A DNA stretch of 64,000 nucleotides from Gentiana macrophylla (GCA_026214975.1 CM047806.1:85049599-85113598), one strand, 5' to 3'. Positions 46,716 to 58,299 are shown, counted from the stretch's first letter. The notes: generated by a model from the sequence alone, not told the origin. Numbers and translations: made by a program.

Positions 46716-47058
46716 GGTAAAATTAGGATTTTAGTCCTCTAACTTGGCATATTTTGGATTTTAGTCATGTTCCTGCTTCAGTGAGGAAAATGGTCCTCTA
46801 AGTTGGCTTTTTTTTTTTTTTAGTCCTATCCGCCGGAAATAGCTGATTGGGCACCGGAATCTTTAAAAAACGCTTACGTGGCAGCCTAGTTAGAGGACTA
46901 TTTTTAAAAATTCCGGTGCCCAATCAACTATTTCCGGCGGATAGGACTAAAATTCAAAAAAAAAAAACAAACTTAGAGGACCATTTTCCTCACCGGAACA
47001 GGAGCAGGACTAAAATCCAAAATAGGCCAAGTTAGAGGACTAAAATCCTAATTTTGCC
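46716..47058. mobile_element. Mutator-like MITE with long terminal inverted repeats
   Basis: 343 bases, nearly a complete palindrome. The ends GGTAAAATTAGGATTTTAGT and the right end GGCAAAATTAGGATTTTAGT (opposite strand) extend into inverted repeats of over 100 bases. TCAGTGTGG is present on both sides (46707-46715 and 47059-47067), a 9-bp TSD typical of the Mutator superfamily. The 62-codon open frame inside is a by-product. Confidence 0.85.
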
Positions 47059-47067
47059 TCAGTGTGG

Positions 47068-49546
47068 TGGTCAAATGCAGTCTGGTGTTCTTCTTGTGTG
47101 AAGGTGCTCAGATCATGGACACCTTTTTGTTTCTGTTTTACTGTGTTGTGTCAAGCAGTTCATGTTAGCATTGTTTCTGCTACTTGTCTGATTGGTTTAA
47201 TCTGGTTTGATGAACTACTAAGATCATAAGGTCATTATTAGTCTGAGTATTGGACTAGTGATGACTTTGGCTATTAAATCTAATTTTAGGGTCCTTCTTG
47301 ATCTTTTGTCTATCTGACATACAGATTAAGATTGATCCTTGTCTGTCTTTGTGCAAAGCATTTAGTTTTTGATCAAAATTTGTCATGTTTGAGAATGACA
47401 GATACTGCCCCTGTGTGCTATGATGCACGGATACGTTGGTTTTCCGGCGTATCGCGTATTCGATATGCCACGGATACGGATACGGCAAAGATACGACAGA
47501 TACGGCATAGGATACGTATTGGGTCGTTTTGTAATTTTATAAACTTCGGATACGGCTCTTTGGATACGCGTATTCAGAAAAGATACGCATATCAGGATTT
47601 TGGATACGGCTTCTGTGAGAAAATTTGCTTTATTTTCCTAAGTCGTGAGAAAAATAGGTGCTGTGTGACTGTGTCCTTTCAGAGCCCGAAAATAACAGTC
47701 CCAAGAAATGCTAGCTTTTCATTTCATCTTCTCCTTTAATCAACTTTTGGGTTTCTGGAAATTGAGAATCACAATATATAGTCAATAGATCTATAAAAGG
47801 AACCCAAATAGCAATTTACAAAATAATTAAGCTCAATTATTCACTTTGCATTAACCCTTTCTATCCCGATTCTGAAGGTGGGGCTGAGCTCCGGTGACCG
47901 GTGCTGCAGCAGAGAGGCTTTCCCGTTTGACTGGCTGGCTCCGTTGGCTGTTCCGGACGGTCCTCTTTTTTGGAAGAACTCAGGTAGGCCTCTGATCTAT
48001 CTTTTTCCTCCTTCATCTTAATGATGTGCAGAAAATAATATTTTATTATTATTTTTATTATTATTATGTGCTTTCATTTTGTTATTATTTATTTCTTATA
48101 TGAAAAGTGAAGAACTGCAGATTGTTTTTTTTTCCATCATGTTATGCGTATTTTTTTATTCATAATGTTCATACTTGCTAGAGGCTGTTAATGGTCGGCT
48201 AACTAAGTTCTTTTTGTTGAGTTTTTTTTAATTGATATTGAATTTTGAATGCTTAGATTATCATTTAGATAATTAGTTATTTGGTGTTGACGTGCTATTG
48301 ATCGAGTAAAGTTATATATACATGCATTTTAATTATTTACAGTTTGGTCCTTATATTTTAAGTAATTACAGTTTCATCCTTATATTTTCATTATTTACAG
48401 ATACACACCCATGTATCTATATCCTATATTTTACGAAAATCCCGTATCCCCGTATCCGCGTATCCCGTATCGGCGTGTGCGTATCCGTGCATCATAGCAT
48501 GTGTGTTATGGTTTGCTATACCTAGACATAGCCTTGTGGATAAGGCATTGAAGGACTGATTTCCTGAAGTGCTAACAAAATGAATATCAGAACTAAAAGG
48601 TTTGGCCTTGTGTTTTTCTTTCCCCCTTTGATCTGTTGTGAAGTTCAATAATGCATCTCATTGAGACTATCATACTGAATTTTTGACCCTTGTGTGCAAC
48701 ATGATTGATTTGGTTGGCATGTTTTCCTTCTGATCTTGTTGAATCCTTGTGTTGTGCTGCCCTGAATATCTTGTAATAGGTTTTTTTTTTTTGTAGAGCT
48801 TCTAATTGTGTGTAAATCAGAGCAGTATTCAGGTTTAATAATCAAAGCCTTAGTATGATTATCAACTATATATGAATTAAAACTGATTGATCAGATGTGG
48901 TTTAGAGCTCCACTATGTATGTACAGTCAGCTGAGCCATTGTATTCAGGCCTGCACTACGGTCCCGATAATCCACTCAGCTGAATGTGACTATCATTTCG
49001 GAAGTTCAGCTGAAGTTTCAGATTGGATCGCTTTGACAACTGAGTTGGTTAGTTTCAGGTGAGTAGCTTGTGCTTCATTTGTAGCTGTGAACATTACCAA
49101 ACAGCCTTGCTGTGTAATTACTTATCCTTGTGAATGTAAGATGAATCTTATTAGTTTGTAATCACAAATAACTCTTTTCAGTTTAGCGGTCTGTTTTGTG
49201 ATTCTGCATGATTTTAAACATGTCTGTCACTCATCAATTCGTTTTTAAGATGAACCTACTATAACAAATTGTTAAGAAACTCTACTGATGTCAATATGTG
49301 ATATCATGCTTGTAACATGTTCTAAAACAAGTTAATCATGTATCGAAACTGTAACATTCTTGTTTATCACACTCGTTTTGATCTCTAAGGTTTAGTACAC
49401 ACTTCCTGTGATCATTTAAGTGTTCTTCCGCCACATCATTGATTAATATTTATGTAGTTAACCCTGTCACTCAAAAAGCGCTATAAAACCCCAAACACTC
49501 TATTCCCCTCTCCAAAGTGTATTTTCCGCATATATCGATCCAATAA
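47068..49546 (+). repeat. LTR of a third Sirevirus ('Sire-III'), right part, with an hAT-like insertion
   Basis: Ends ...CTCCAAAGTGTATTTTCCGC and ATATCGATCCAATA directly before a primer site. Its last ~80 bases resemble the outer ends of the palindrome at 32467-39926. The start of the LTR is not clear; it may begin left of the MITE, near 46620. The hAT-like element at 47418-48497 is inserted in it. Confidence 0.6.
47418..48497. mobile_element. Non-autonomous hAT-like element (1.08 kb)
   Basis: Terminal inverted repeats CTATGATGCACGGATACG and CGTATCCGTGCATCATAG. Flanks CCTGTGTG (47410-47417) and CATGTGTG (48498-48505) agree at 7 of 8 bases, fitting the 8-bp TSD of hAT elements. Subterminal GGATACGG / CCGTATCC words are repeated many times. 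A more GC-rich stretch at 47875-47985 ends in a CAG/GTAGG splice-donor-like site. No transposase frame. Confidence 0.75.
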
Positions 49547-49547
49547 T

Positions 49548-49560
49548 TGGTATCAGAGCC
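49548..49560 (+). promoter_or_regulatory. Primer binding site of Sire-III
   Basis: Perfect TGGTATCAGAGCC following the LTR end at 49546. Confidence 0.9.
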
Positions 49561-49754
49561 AGATCACCTAGTGATCATAAGTTGATACTACTTGTGTGAT
49601 TGGTTGTGCTTTCTCAATTTTGTGATGTACCCTGGTCTATCTTAAGTTTTGTTTTGCAGATTAATACAGATCAAGCTTTATTGTTTGTGCAAGAAGTTGT
49701 TCCACACACACCACATTTTTGAAAAAATTGCATTCACGGCTGCCTTGTAAATCA

Positions 49755-51500
49755 TTTTGTAAACATGATTGCATAGTTGCATTCAAAAACAATGTGAACC
49801 CTAGGGAGGGCTTATCAGTGTAAGGCCTCCATACTTTTATGGTTCTGATTTTATTCAATGGAAGCATTCAATGATGACTCATCTCCAACAAACGGACTAC
49901 CAGTTGTGGGTTATAATAAATTAAGGTCTATTTGTTCCTATGAAGTCTATTGTTGAAGGAGGTGTCATTACAAGAGTTGCTAAGATAGATGACGAATTTC
50001 AAAACAAGGATTTCAAATTGATGTCTTTGAATGCAAAGGCAGTCGCAATCTTAATCATCTTTAAGTCCTTCTTAAAACCGGGTTGTTGCTGCATACGAAT
50101 CTGCCAAAGAAAGTTGGGAGACTCTTATTTAATGGCATAAAGTAACTAGCCAGGTTGAAAATTTAAAATTAGCCAACTCAATCATGCATATGGTACTTCT
50201 AAGGCTAAACCCAATGAATCTATCAGCGATTTAGATAATAGATTAACAGATATATATAGTAAATGCACTTAGTTCACTAGGTAAGACCATCTCTACTGAG
50301 GATCAAAATAATAAAATTCTTTTATGCCTTCCTACTAAATGGAAAGCTAAAGCTTTGGCTATTGAGGAATCGAACGATCTATATGTCCTCTCTGATGATG
50401 AGCTTATAGGGTATTTTATAGTCTATGAACAACGTATTGCCACTCGTAAGGATGACAAGATCAGTGTACCTGCTCTTAAAGTTCAAGAAACATGTTCAGA
50501 AGACGAGTCATCAGATAGTGAAGGTGATGACGAGGACATGGAAATGATGGTTAGAAATTTCAAGATGTTTATAAGATTTCAAAGTAGAAACCCTAAAAAT
50601 CAGGTGGTAACAACTTCATAAGAGATAATTGTAAGAGTCATGGAAATTGGAATGCGGATGTCATTTGCTTCGAGTGTGATCAAAAGGGGCACATAGCAAA
50701 AGAGTGGCCAATGCGCAAAGGCAAGTCCAAGAAAGGATCAGGTTCAAAACCTAAAAACAGACACAATTCTCACAATGATTCAAAACAAGATTCAATAGAA
50801 CAAATTTTGAATAAGAATCATGACATGACTATAGCTGCATGGTCTGCAAGTTCCAAGTCAAGTAATGATGTTGAATCTAAAGCATTTGAAAAGGCTAATT
50901 TTTGTTTTATGGTTATTCGCAACCGTCAAATGAGAGTGATATTGAGGTATCAATTTTTGCCACTCACCTTAGATGAGTTGCATGCTTTGAATGAACAGTA
51001 GCTAGAGAAAACTTAACTCTTAAAGATAAAAATGAAACACTCAACGAAATTAGGTTACAACACGACGACGAAGTCGTCACAATTATAAGCACGCTAAGCA
51101 AACTCAAGCCTAAGCACTAAGATACAATAGTTGAGAATGAGTCTTTGAAGAGAGATTGTTTCACTAGCTAAAGCAAGTCATTTTAGGATTGAGGAGCGAT
51201 GTACTCAGCTCCAACAACTGAAACAATTCACTCCCCTAAAGAACTCAAAGGGTAAGGAAGTATGTGGTTCGGAGGTGGAAAAGTCCAAATCACAAACTAA
51301 ACCCAACTCATCCAAAGTTGTGTTAGAGCCGATTGCCTTAGATCACACCACTCTTGAACAACCCACTGAACCCAAGAAAAAGAAAGCACCCACTTCACCT
51401 AAGAACGCTTCATCTACACCATCACACACTTCACTGTATTCTAAATCATGTACCCATGCATATATGTATGATAAAAGAGGTTCAAGATGTTACAATACAT
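49755..51500 (+). pseudogene. Gag pseudogene of Sire-III
   Basis: From about 49815 one frame reads RPPYFYGSDFIQWKHSMMTH (Sirevirus capsid start), stopping at 49919, then MKSIVEGG...LMSLNAKAVA. DLDNRFTDIYSKC-type wording follows (50225-50270), then an open stretch 50355-50621 with LPTKW just before and EESNDLYVLSDDELIGY and an acidic tail. The zinc knuckle at 50670-50712 reads CFECDQKGHIAKEW, so the last cysteine is Trp. Lys/Ser-rich sequence and a coiled-coil part continue to about 51500. Pol is not present: another element begins at 51655. Confidence 0.8.
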
Positions 51501-51654
51501 GATATGGCTGAGGGAAGTGCTAAGTGCAGTCATCTGAGCATACATCTGAATACACTCAGCTGAGTAATAAAGACTCAGCAAAATGCTGAGTGGCCAGCAG
51601 AAGCTTCATATAGCCTGTAGTTAAAACGGCTATTATGTTGTAATTTGTTATAAC

Positions 51655-53354
51655 TGTTGGAAGTAGTGCCCGAAAGACAATTTCTATAATTGTTTTTATA
51701 ATTAATAAATGATGATTTATTCTCATCTTATTATTTGCTTCGTGCTTATATGTAATACACTGTTGAATACCCCAAGTTGTATCATATGTAGCCATATAAC
51801 TTAGTGTGTGTCACACGCGAGGATTAAGTTTATGGTGATACACTAGAACTATTAGTCCGTGGTGAACTTAATCAAAGTATGAGGTATATTGATTAAACCA
51901 CCATTGATGCGCCCAGAACACTTTAAGGTGTGACCGTCTTATCCGGACTGTCGATATTGGTTATCTAAGTGGGGCATTTATATATGATGTAGTCATATAG
52001 GACTGGACCGGTTTTATCTGCATTTCTCATATAATTCCGTGATTAAGAAATCTTATTAAATCACAAGATGATCATATATGAATTAACCTTAATCCTGAAG
52101 TGATTGCAGACGCCTACTTGTTTCAAGATAGGGTTTAATGCGCTCGTTAAGGATTGCTAAGAGGCGCGGTCGGAATCACTTTCACGTTGGCACTATTCTG
52201 GAATGAGTGAGGAGTGTGTGTCTCGCAGATATGGAATCCATTCTTTCCAACGGGAAGTAGAAAGAAAACCCCCTTATTTGTTGATCCTAGAAACTGATCG
52301 ATCGGCCCAGTTCATATTAGTTATGAACTAATTGATCATTAGTGGGTTAATGCTGAATAAGGATGAGATGTAATGAAGTGGGTTTACGGAAACATTCCCG
52401 CTTTATCACGGATAGTCTATGGAGGGTTAGTCTGTATGTAATAATTATATCACACTTATTGACTCGACGATTTGAGAAAAAGTTATATGTATAATCGATA
52501 GAGTTCAGTTTCGGATTTATGGTGGCATAATTTCGGAATTAATAAGTTGAGTATAAATGTTATGTTCGATGAATATTTTATTTAATTTATTGTAGCTACT
52601 GGTTATAGGTGCATGATCCCCGGGTTGGCTCCCAACACGCGCGTATTTTCTCGTTTTGTGGAACCTCGAGAATAAATTAAATAGTTGGTATATTTAATGA
52701 ATGCGAATATTATTTATTCGGTAAATAATATGTAAAATAGAAAAGATATTTTCTATTATCCCAATTGTCATAAAAATTGCACCACTTTGGTTTTGGGAAA
52801 AGAAAATTTTCTCCTAATTAATAATGTGGAAAATATAATTATTTATGTGTTAAATAATTATAAATAAGAAATTGGTTTTCTTATTGGATAAATAGGAAAT
52901 TTGTTTTCCTATTGGATAAATATTTTATTTTTCCTTTAAAGAAAAGATAAATATGTGTGTATAAGATAAACTCTCAAACTATTTGGTTATTTGCCTATAT
53001 AAAGAGAGTTTCTTCCAACACAATACACACACAATCTGCGTCATTTTCATCTAAAAGAAAAGAAAATTAGTTTCTTGTTCTAGTCATTGGGAGAAAAAAA
53101 AAAGGGTTTTTCTTGAGTATATTCGAGGAGGCTTTACTACGATGATCGATGTCCACCAGTCGGAGACACAATCCGGAATATCACAGCTTCTATTATGTTT
53201 GGTAAATCTTCATCTTTCTTGTAGTTAGATTAATTTATTATGCAAATCATATCGTGGTAAAATCGAAAAACGAATGTCTCGATCGGTGCTGTGAATCATA
53301 TCTGACGATCCAATTATGGATCGAATCCAGATTCGGGTTTATGTATATCAACCA
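51655..53354 (+). repeat. 5' LTR of the Angela/Tork-like copia
   Basis: About 1.7 kb, TGTTGG start, end ...TATATCAACCA, TATATAAA promoter box at 52996-53003. The partner LTR is not in the window, so the right end is set by the primer site. Confidence 0.7.
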
Positions 53355-53356
53355 TG

Positions 53357-53369
53357 TGGTATCGAAACG
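53357..53369 (+). promoter_or_regulatory. Primer binding site, decayed
   Basis: TGGTATCGAAACG following TGTGG-context; the first seven bases match TGGTATCAGAGC. Confidence 0.6.
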
Positions 53370-53664
53370 AGGTTAAAATGATTTTGCGATCTTGATTGCA
53401 TAATAAATTAATTAGGAGTGGAATTGAATAAAAAAAATTGCATCTTTTATATGTTAATTATATATATGCGTGGTTGAATGTTCTTGGTTGACGAGATGGA
53501 TTGAGGTTGGTATTGTTTACCCGTTAGATCTGTTGTAAACTCGTTTTTCTGCGTATAAGAAATTATGTAAATTGTTGCATTTTAATTTCCTAGAAAAAAT
53601 AGGTTTTATTTTCATCTGTGTAACTATTTATATAAAGTCGAAGCAGTTCATCAATAAATAACTT

Positions 53665-53734
53665 GGTGGCGCATCGGTTAAGGAGTGTTATATCTGATCA
53701 AGAGGTCTAGGGTTTGAAACACCCTAGACGCGCC
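53665..53734 (+). ncRNA. tRNA-like sequence / SINE head
   Basis: An end stem GGCGC...GCGCC, a box-A-like TGGCGCATCGGTTAAGG, and a perfect T-arm (AGGGT, seven-base loop TTGAAAC, ACCCT at 53709-53725). No proper anticodon arm, so not a working tRNA gene. Likely tRNA-derived. Confidence 0.45.
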
Positions 53735-53767
53735 AGAAAAATTGTTGTTTTATTAATTAATAAAAAA

Positions 53768-53845
53768 AGGGCAATTGGTGGGAGTCGAACCCACGTGCTG
53801 CATGTGGTAAAAGAAGCACGCTAACCAACTTGGCTATCAAATAGA
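53768..53845 (-). ncRNA. tRNA-like sequence on the opposite strand
   Basis: The - strand has box A TAGCCAAGTTGGTTAGCG and a perfect T-arm GTGGG-TTCGACT-CCCAC (53794-53778) with a canonical TTCGA loop. The region between forms GTGCT...AGCAC with a 15-base loop, too long for an anticodon loop, and the acceptor ends do not pair. A SINE head or tRNA pseudogene. Confidence 0.5.
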
Positions 53846-54271
53846 TTGATATAGAATTGGATCTGAAAATTAATAAAGATGAAGAGTTGTTTTTTCAATT
53901 ATAGATAATTAGTAAACCCACTAGGCTGAATTTAAGATAATTTATTTATGATAAATTAGATACGGGGGTACCAACCGGTCCTTCTCAGTGGTTTACTTTT
54001 CGCATGTATTTTCTTATATGATTATTTATATGATTATTTATGTGATATAACCATGCATCATATTTATGAATTCCACTCCTAGCAAATGCAAACATGTAGA
54101 TAATTACTTTTGGCATTAATTAGGCATGTATGAACACGTAATTGAATTAGATTAATTAATTAAATTAATTAAGCAAGCGGAATTTTATCTGGATATAAAA
54201 TTCACGTGATAAAAATAAAATTTACTAGGAAAATTTCTTTTTAGGATCTTAAATCCTTCCGGGATTTAATT

Positions 54272-54768
54272 ATGTAGTGGCTACATAAAAAGGATTTTAA
54301 TAATCTAAAAATTGGAAATCGAGAAAAGTTGGACACTAACTAGACGGTATTTGGAACCGATAAGTTGGTTATTGTTTTTTATGATTTATTGTTTTCGGAT
54401 TATTGAAAAAGAATTCTGAGATCCTAAATTTTTTATCATGACAAAATTAGAATTAGAAAATTCATTAGGGAATTTTGTTGTGTAGTGTCTACACAAGTGA
54501 TTTCTAACGGAAAATTGGAAAATCATGAAAGTGTCACTAGTTAGACGGTATTTGGAACCGATAAACTAGTGGGAGCTTTAAATTTCGTGGTTTATTGTTT
54601 TTCAAAATATTGGGAAATTAATAAGTCCTAATGTATTAGGATTATAAAAATTCTTGGTCAGTTTTAATTGTGCAGTGTCTACACATGGAATTTAATAAAT
54701 CCACTTAATTGGAAAATCATGGATATAGTGACACTAGTTAAACGGTATTTGGAACCGATGAACTAGTG
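54272..54768 (+). repeat. Three tandem copies of a two-hairpin unit
   Basis: Units start at 54272, 54480 and 54670. Each has a small stem (ATGTAG-TGG-CTACAT; GTGTAG-TGT-CTACAC; GTGCAG-TGT-CTACAC) and, some 45-50 bases later, a larger stem-loop at 54334-54370, 54535-54571 and 54732-54768. In the larger one CACTAGTT pairs with AACTAGTG around an inner CGGT/ACCG stem with the loop ATTTGGA. The inner core ACGGTATTTGGAACCGAT is the same in all three copies. Confidence 0.8.
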
Positions 54769-56013
54769 GGAGAATTAATTTAAATGTTCATGATTATTGT
54801 TTTTTGGATTGTAAATAAATTCTGAAAATCCTAATAAGACTACCTATTTTTCAAATAACGAGTGGGAGCGGGAAGGTGACAACCGAGCCCACAGCCTCTA
54901 TTGTTGACACAAGCAAGTGAGAGAATTGTGACGCCTTGTGCCACTTTGATTACGGCCCACTGAGGGTGGCTTTCAACGCTATCAAAATTCAAAGCTTGGT
55001 CTCCGAAAGGATAGGATTTTGGGTACTCATCGAGTCACTGACCGACCCTGAGGCGACATACTCGGGGCGTACTTTGAGATCTGAAATAGTAGGTAACACT
55101 CTGAAGGATATTTTTGGAAATATCTTGGCTGAAAATGGTAGGTAATCAGCAATTAAATGGAGATGTCTGATTCTTAATGGTTTAATTGTTGAGAGATTGT
55201 CTCAATTTAATAATCACCTCTTTGACCTACCCTGAGGCGGCACTGTGAGTGTGACGGTAGGATAAACTGCATGCATGACATCACGTTTATAATTCCTAAA
55301 ATTTCTTATTGGTTATGGTGTATGATTTGATTTATATTTCTGTCATAATTTATTTTACAACTACATATCATCTCAAGGTGACTAAACTGCTAAACATGAA
55401 AAATTGACTGATAATGACTTTGCGAAAGTGGAAAAGTAATGAGAACATTGAACATTAATCGATTGCAACTAATTTTCAGTAGAGGATGCTCCTCTTGAGC
55501 CTTCAAACTTAAGTGACATTGAATAGCATGTCACTCATGTTGAATGAGAGACAAACAAAATTGGTTCAAAGATTACGAGAATGATTTGGTATCAATCTCA
55601 CTAGACATCCCACGGTTCACGAGTAGTGTCTACTCAAATGAACTGCTAGTTCACGGCCATTTCCCTTAAAGAAAGCCAAGAATGGGAAAGTAAACGTCTA
55701 CAAGTACAAGTCATCTAAACTAAATAAGTTAAACGCTAAACCAAAATATTAATAAAAGAAACTATAGGATAAAGAAAGTGATTTCGGATCACTAACCTAT
55801 GAATCCTTAAGGACTTTCTTGATCGGGTAATTTGACCCAGAAGCTAAGTTCTTTTTTGTAAGAACGAGTTGGCTAGGCATTAATGATTAAACAGTAGACA
55901 ACGGGCAGTTATTTCAGCTGAGATAGTGGGAGTGATATAAAGAAAGAAATTTCGGATTTTAATCCTTGTAAATCATAGAAGTTTAATTTTTGTTTTCAGA
56001 TTTGTTGGAACAA

Positions 56014-56108
56014 ATGGATTCACTTTCATATCGATAATATAGTTGCCTTAAAGAAAGTGAATATAACATTTGTAATACGAATCCGAGACTCGGACTTTTG
56101 TTTGATAA
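56014..56108 (+). pseudogene. Gag N-terminus fragment (Angela/Tork-like copia)
   Basis: ATG at 56014 reads MDSLSYR then a stop, following a CAG acceptor-like site and TTGTTGGAACAA. The position and wording suit a copia gag start, but only about 30 codons precede the next insertion. Confidence 0.35.
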
Positions 56109-57814
56109 TGTTGGTCCCTTGAAAAGGCTTTGGTTAAGTTTAGAGGGGGGGGGGGGTGAATAAACTTAACACTTAAAACTTTTGGAGTTAACAAGACTTC
56201 AAACCGACCACGATACTTGAAGATGCTGCGATACCTCGATAGCTCCTGCTTTGATAAATAGTAGTCTACTGATAGTTGAGTTTGCTGAATTTGTGTAGCG
56301 GAATTATATCAAAATTAAGCCTTGATACTTGTTGTTAAATATGATACTAAGTATTAGATACTCAGTAGTGCAAGTGTGTGATTTCAGTTGCTAGATTCAG
56401 TAGGTTGATGTGTAAAATAAACTAAGTGCAGAATGTAAATGATGAAAGTAAGTAGGCAGATTTTATAGTGGTTCCAGGTGGTGTAATCCTGTCAGTCCAC
56501 TCTTCTCCTGTGATGTTGGAGGAAATTCACTAGAGATCTTTGATGTAGATTATACAAAGATTCCTAAGGTTGCTTGTCCTTCACCAATAACTATGGGTTC
56601 ACAAACTGAAAACTGGGAACAGGTAGTATTGCTGCTCCTGAGTCTTCCACTGGTCCTTGAAGGGTAGGATTGCCTCTTCACCAGCTCCACCACAAACAAC
56701 AGTCTTTCACACACAACCGTGCTTCACTGTCTTCAAAGAGGTTCTTTATAAAATAAAGATTGAATCAAATAAATGATTAGGCTTGCAAACAACTTGATTA
56801 GGATGATATAACCAGCAACTTGCAGACTTCAAGTGTGTATGCTTGATGTAGCTTGAATGTAGAAAACACTTGAAGAATTTTCTAGATCAAGAGCTTTAAG
56901 TTCAAAGAAGTTCAAGCAGGTGTTTTTCAAATTTCAAGAATATCTCTTTAAAGTTTGTTAATTTTCATCATCTTGTTTCTGAGTTGAAAGTCCTCTATTT
57001 ATAGGCAAGAATGCATGTGACTTGTATTTGAAATTCAAATGTTACCGTTCCTTGTTCTTTGTCCCATCTGATTTGCATTCTGTCACTATTCATAGGATCG
57101 ACATCGTCGTAATTCCTTTTTGACAAAGGCAAATCGCCCACCTTTGACTTATATCCAATGGTTAAAACTCTGAATCATCCCAACGTCTTTTTGATCTCAG
57201 ACTTTGATTTGTTTGATAAGTCAGAGGTAGTTGGTTGTCCTTATCCATGTAATCTTCCAATAATCTTGAATTAATCGAGGTATATTATCGCCAGTTCATC
57301 ATCTTTGAGATACCTATCGATCATTGATTTGCAATTTCTCGTGTATAAAATACAATGCGGTGACTTCTTTTATCTAACTTTTATTTGTGAAGTTAGATTA
57401 CACACTTTTTAATTATAACCAAGTTCCAAACATCATCCAACTTATGGAACTTAGACCTTGTACACAAGGTATATGTAATCGATTCAGTCATCACAGACTT
57501 GCCTAAATTTCGATTCCATATCCTTGACTTTAATTACTAAGTTTGATCCCTTAGCCTTCAGAATCGAGTTTGAGCCCTCTCGCTTCGTCTTCAAAGAGTT
57601 CTTGACTAGTCTATCTTGACCTATCTACCCCATCGATATGGACCATCTGCTCTGCTATGAATCGCTGACCTCTTTACAAAGGCTTGTTTGATCAAACCTA
57701 TTCATAAATCAAACTCTAATAAACCTATACATTTGATCTAGACAGACATCTTTTGACTTTGCACTATAACAGCTAGTCCGCACTCATCATCAAAACTAAG
57801 AAATAAGTCCAACA
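56109..57814 (-). repeat. 3' LTR of Sire-IV
   Basis: 1706 bases, + strand TGTTGGTCCCTT ... AAGTCCAACA. TATAAATA box on the - strand at 56996-57003. A run of 12 G at 56145-56156 is five G in the related LTR at 12536-12542. Confidence 0.9.
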
Positions 57815-57835
57815 ATTTCTTTTGGTGATGATGCC
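57815..57835 (-). promoter_or_regulatory. Polypurine tract region of Sire-IV
   Basis: The - strand reads GGCATCATCACCAAAAGAAAT just before the LTR start TGTTGGAC, the usual Sirevirus layout, although the G-run is shorter than normal. Confidence 0.7.
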
Positions 57836-58299
57836 AATATCTCTCACCTAACAAACAAAGCAAAAAGATATAAAACAAAAGCAGAACAAATATAGTCATC
57901 TTTCATTATAATCATTTGTTCAAAGATATTACGATCTAGAATCAAAAAAATATAATGCGCTTAAAGTATCTTTGATCTATCTGTCTTCTCTCCCTTTCTT
58001 GTCTGGCTTTCTATGCTTGTTCTTGGTATTCTCTGATTTCTTTCACCATATCTCTCATCCAATCATTTTCAATCATAGAGAAGTCAATATGAGGATTTAC
58101 ATGTTTCCACCAATGCCATGCTTGTGTAGAGTAAGGGATATTTGATTTACCTCAAGCCTAACCTCATATACACTTCTTTAAATTCATTCATCGAGTCCTT
58201 TGCCTTTGTGGTAGGTATACCTATTCCACTTCTACCACCTCTCGTGTTTGGCCCTCAAGGATTTGATTCTTGCTTCCCAAAACTTAAGTCCCAAAATAA

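Larger units (their letters stand above)
53370..56013 (+). other. Long noncoding leader of the Angela/Tork-like copia
   Basis: About 2.6 kb with no supported reading frame. Holds the two tRNA-like segments, the three hairpin repeats and, before the gag-like ATG, a pyrimidine-rich TTTTTGTTTTCAG that could serve as a splice acceptor. A 69-codon open frame at 54936-55145 has no recognisable motif. Confidence 0.6.
51655..56108 (+). mobile_element. Angela/Tork-like copia: 5' LTR, long leader and first gag codons
   Basis: TGTTGGAAGTAGTGCCC starts a 1.7 kb LTR followed by a primer-like site and about 2.66 kb of leader without coding sequence. A gag-like ATG appears at 56014, and the element is cut at 56109 by the next Sirevirus insertion; its remainder must lie right of the window. 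The lineage is inferred from LTR start, LTR length and leader size. Confidence 0.7.

Noticed and set aside
47255..47739. Open frames of 77 and 135 codons around the hAT-like end
   Set aside because: They translate the repeated GGATACGG / CCGTATCC words of the transposon end and run across its border.
53768..53845. Functional tRNA gene
   Set aside because: T-arm is perfect, but the acceptor ends do not pair and the anticodon loop region is 15 bases long.
54272..54768. CRISPR-like regular spacing of short repeats
   Set aside because: The repeats are hairpin units in diverged ~200-base tandem copies inside a plant retrotransposon leader; no cas genes and no direct-repeat/spacer layout.
54936..55145. 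69-codon open frame in the copia leader
   Set aside because: No homology recognisable and it lies in a long noncoding leader with stops on both sides.
56145..56156. G-quadruplex-type regulatory signal from the run of 12 G
   Set aside because: A single homopolymer tract; the related LTR has five G, so slippage or a sequencing homopolymer error is more likely.
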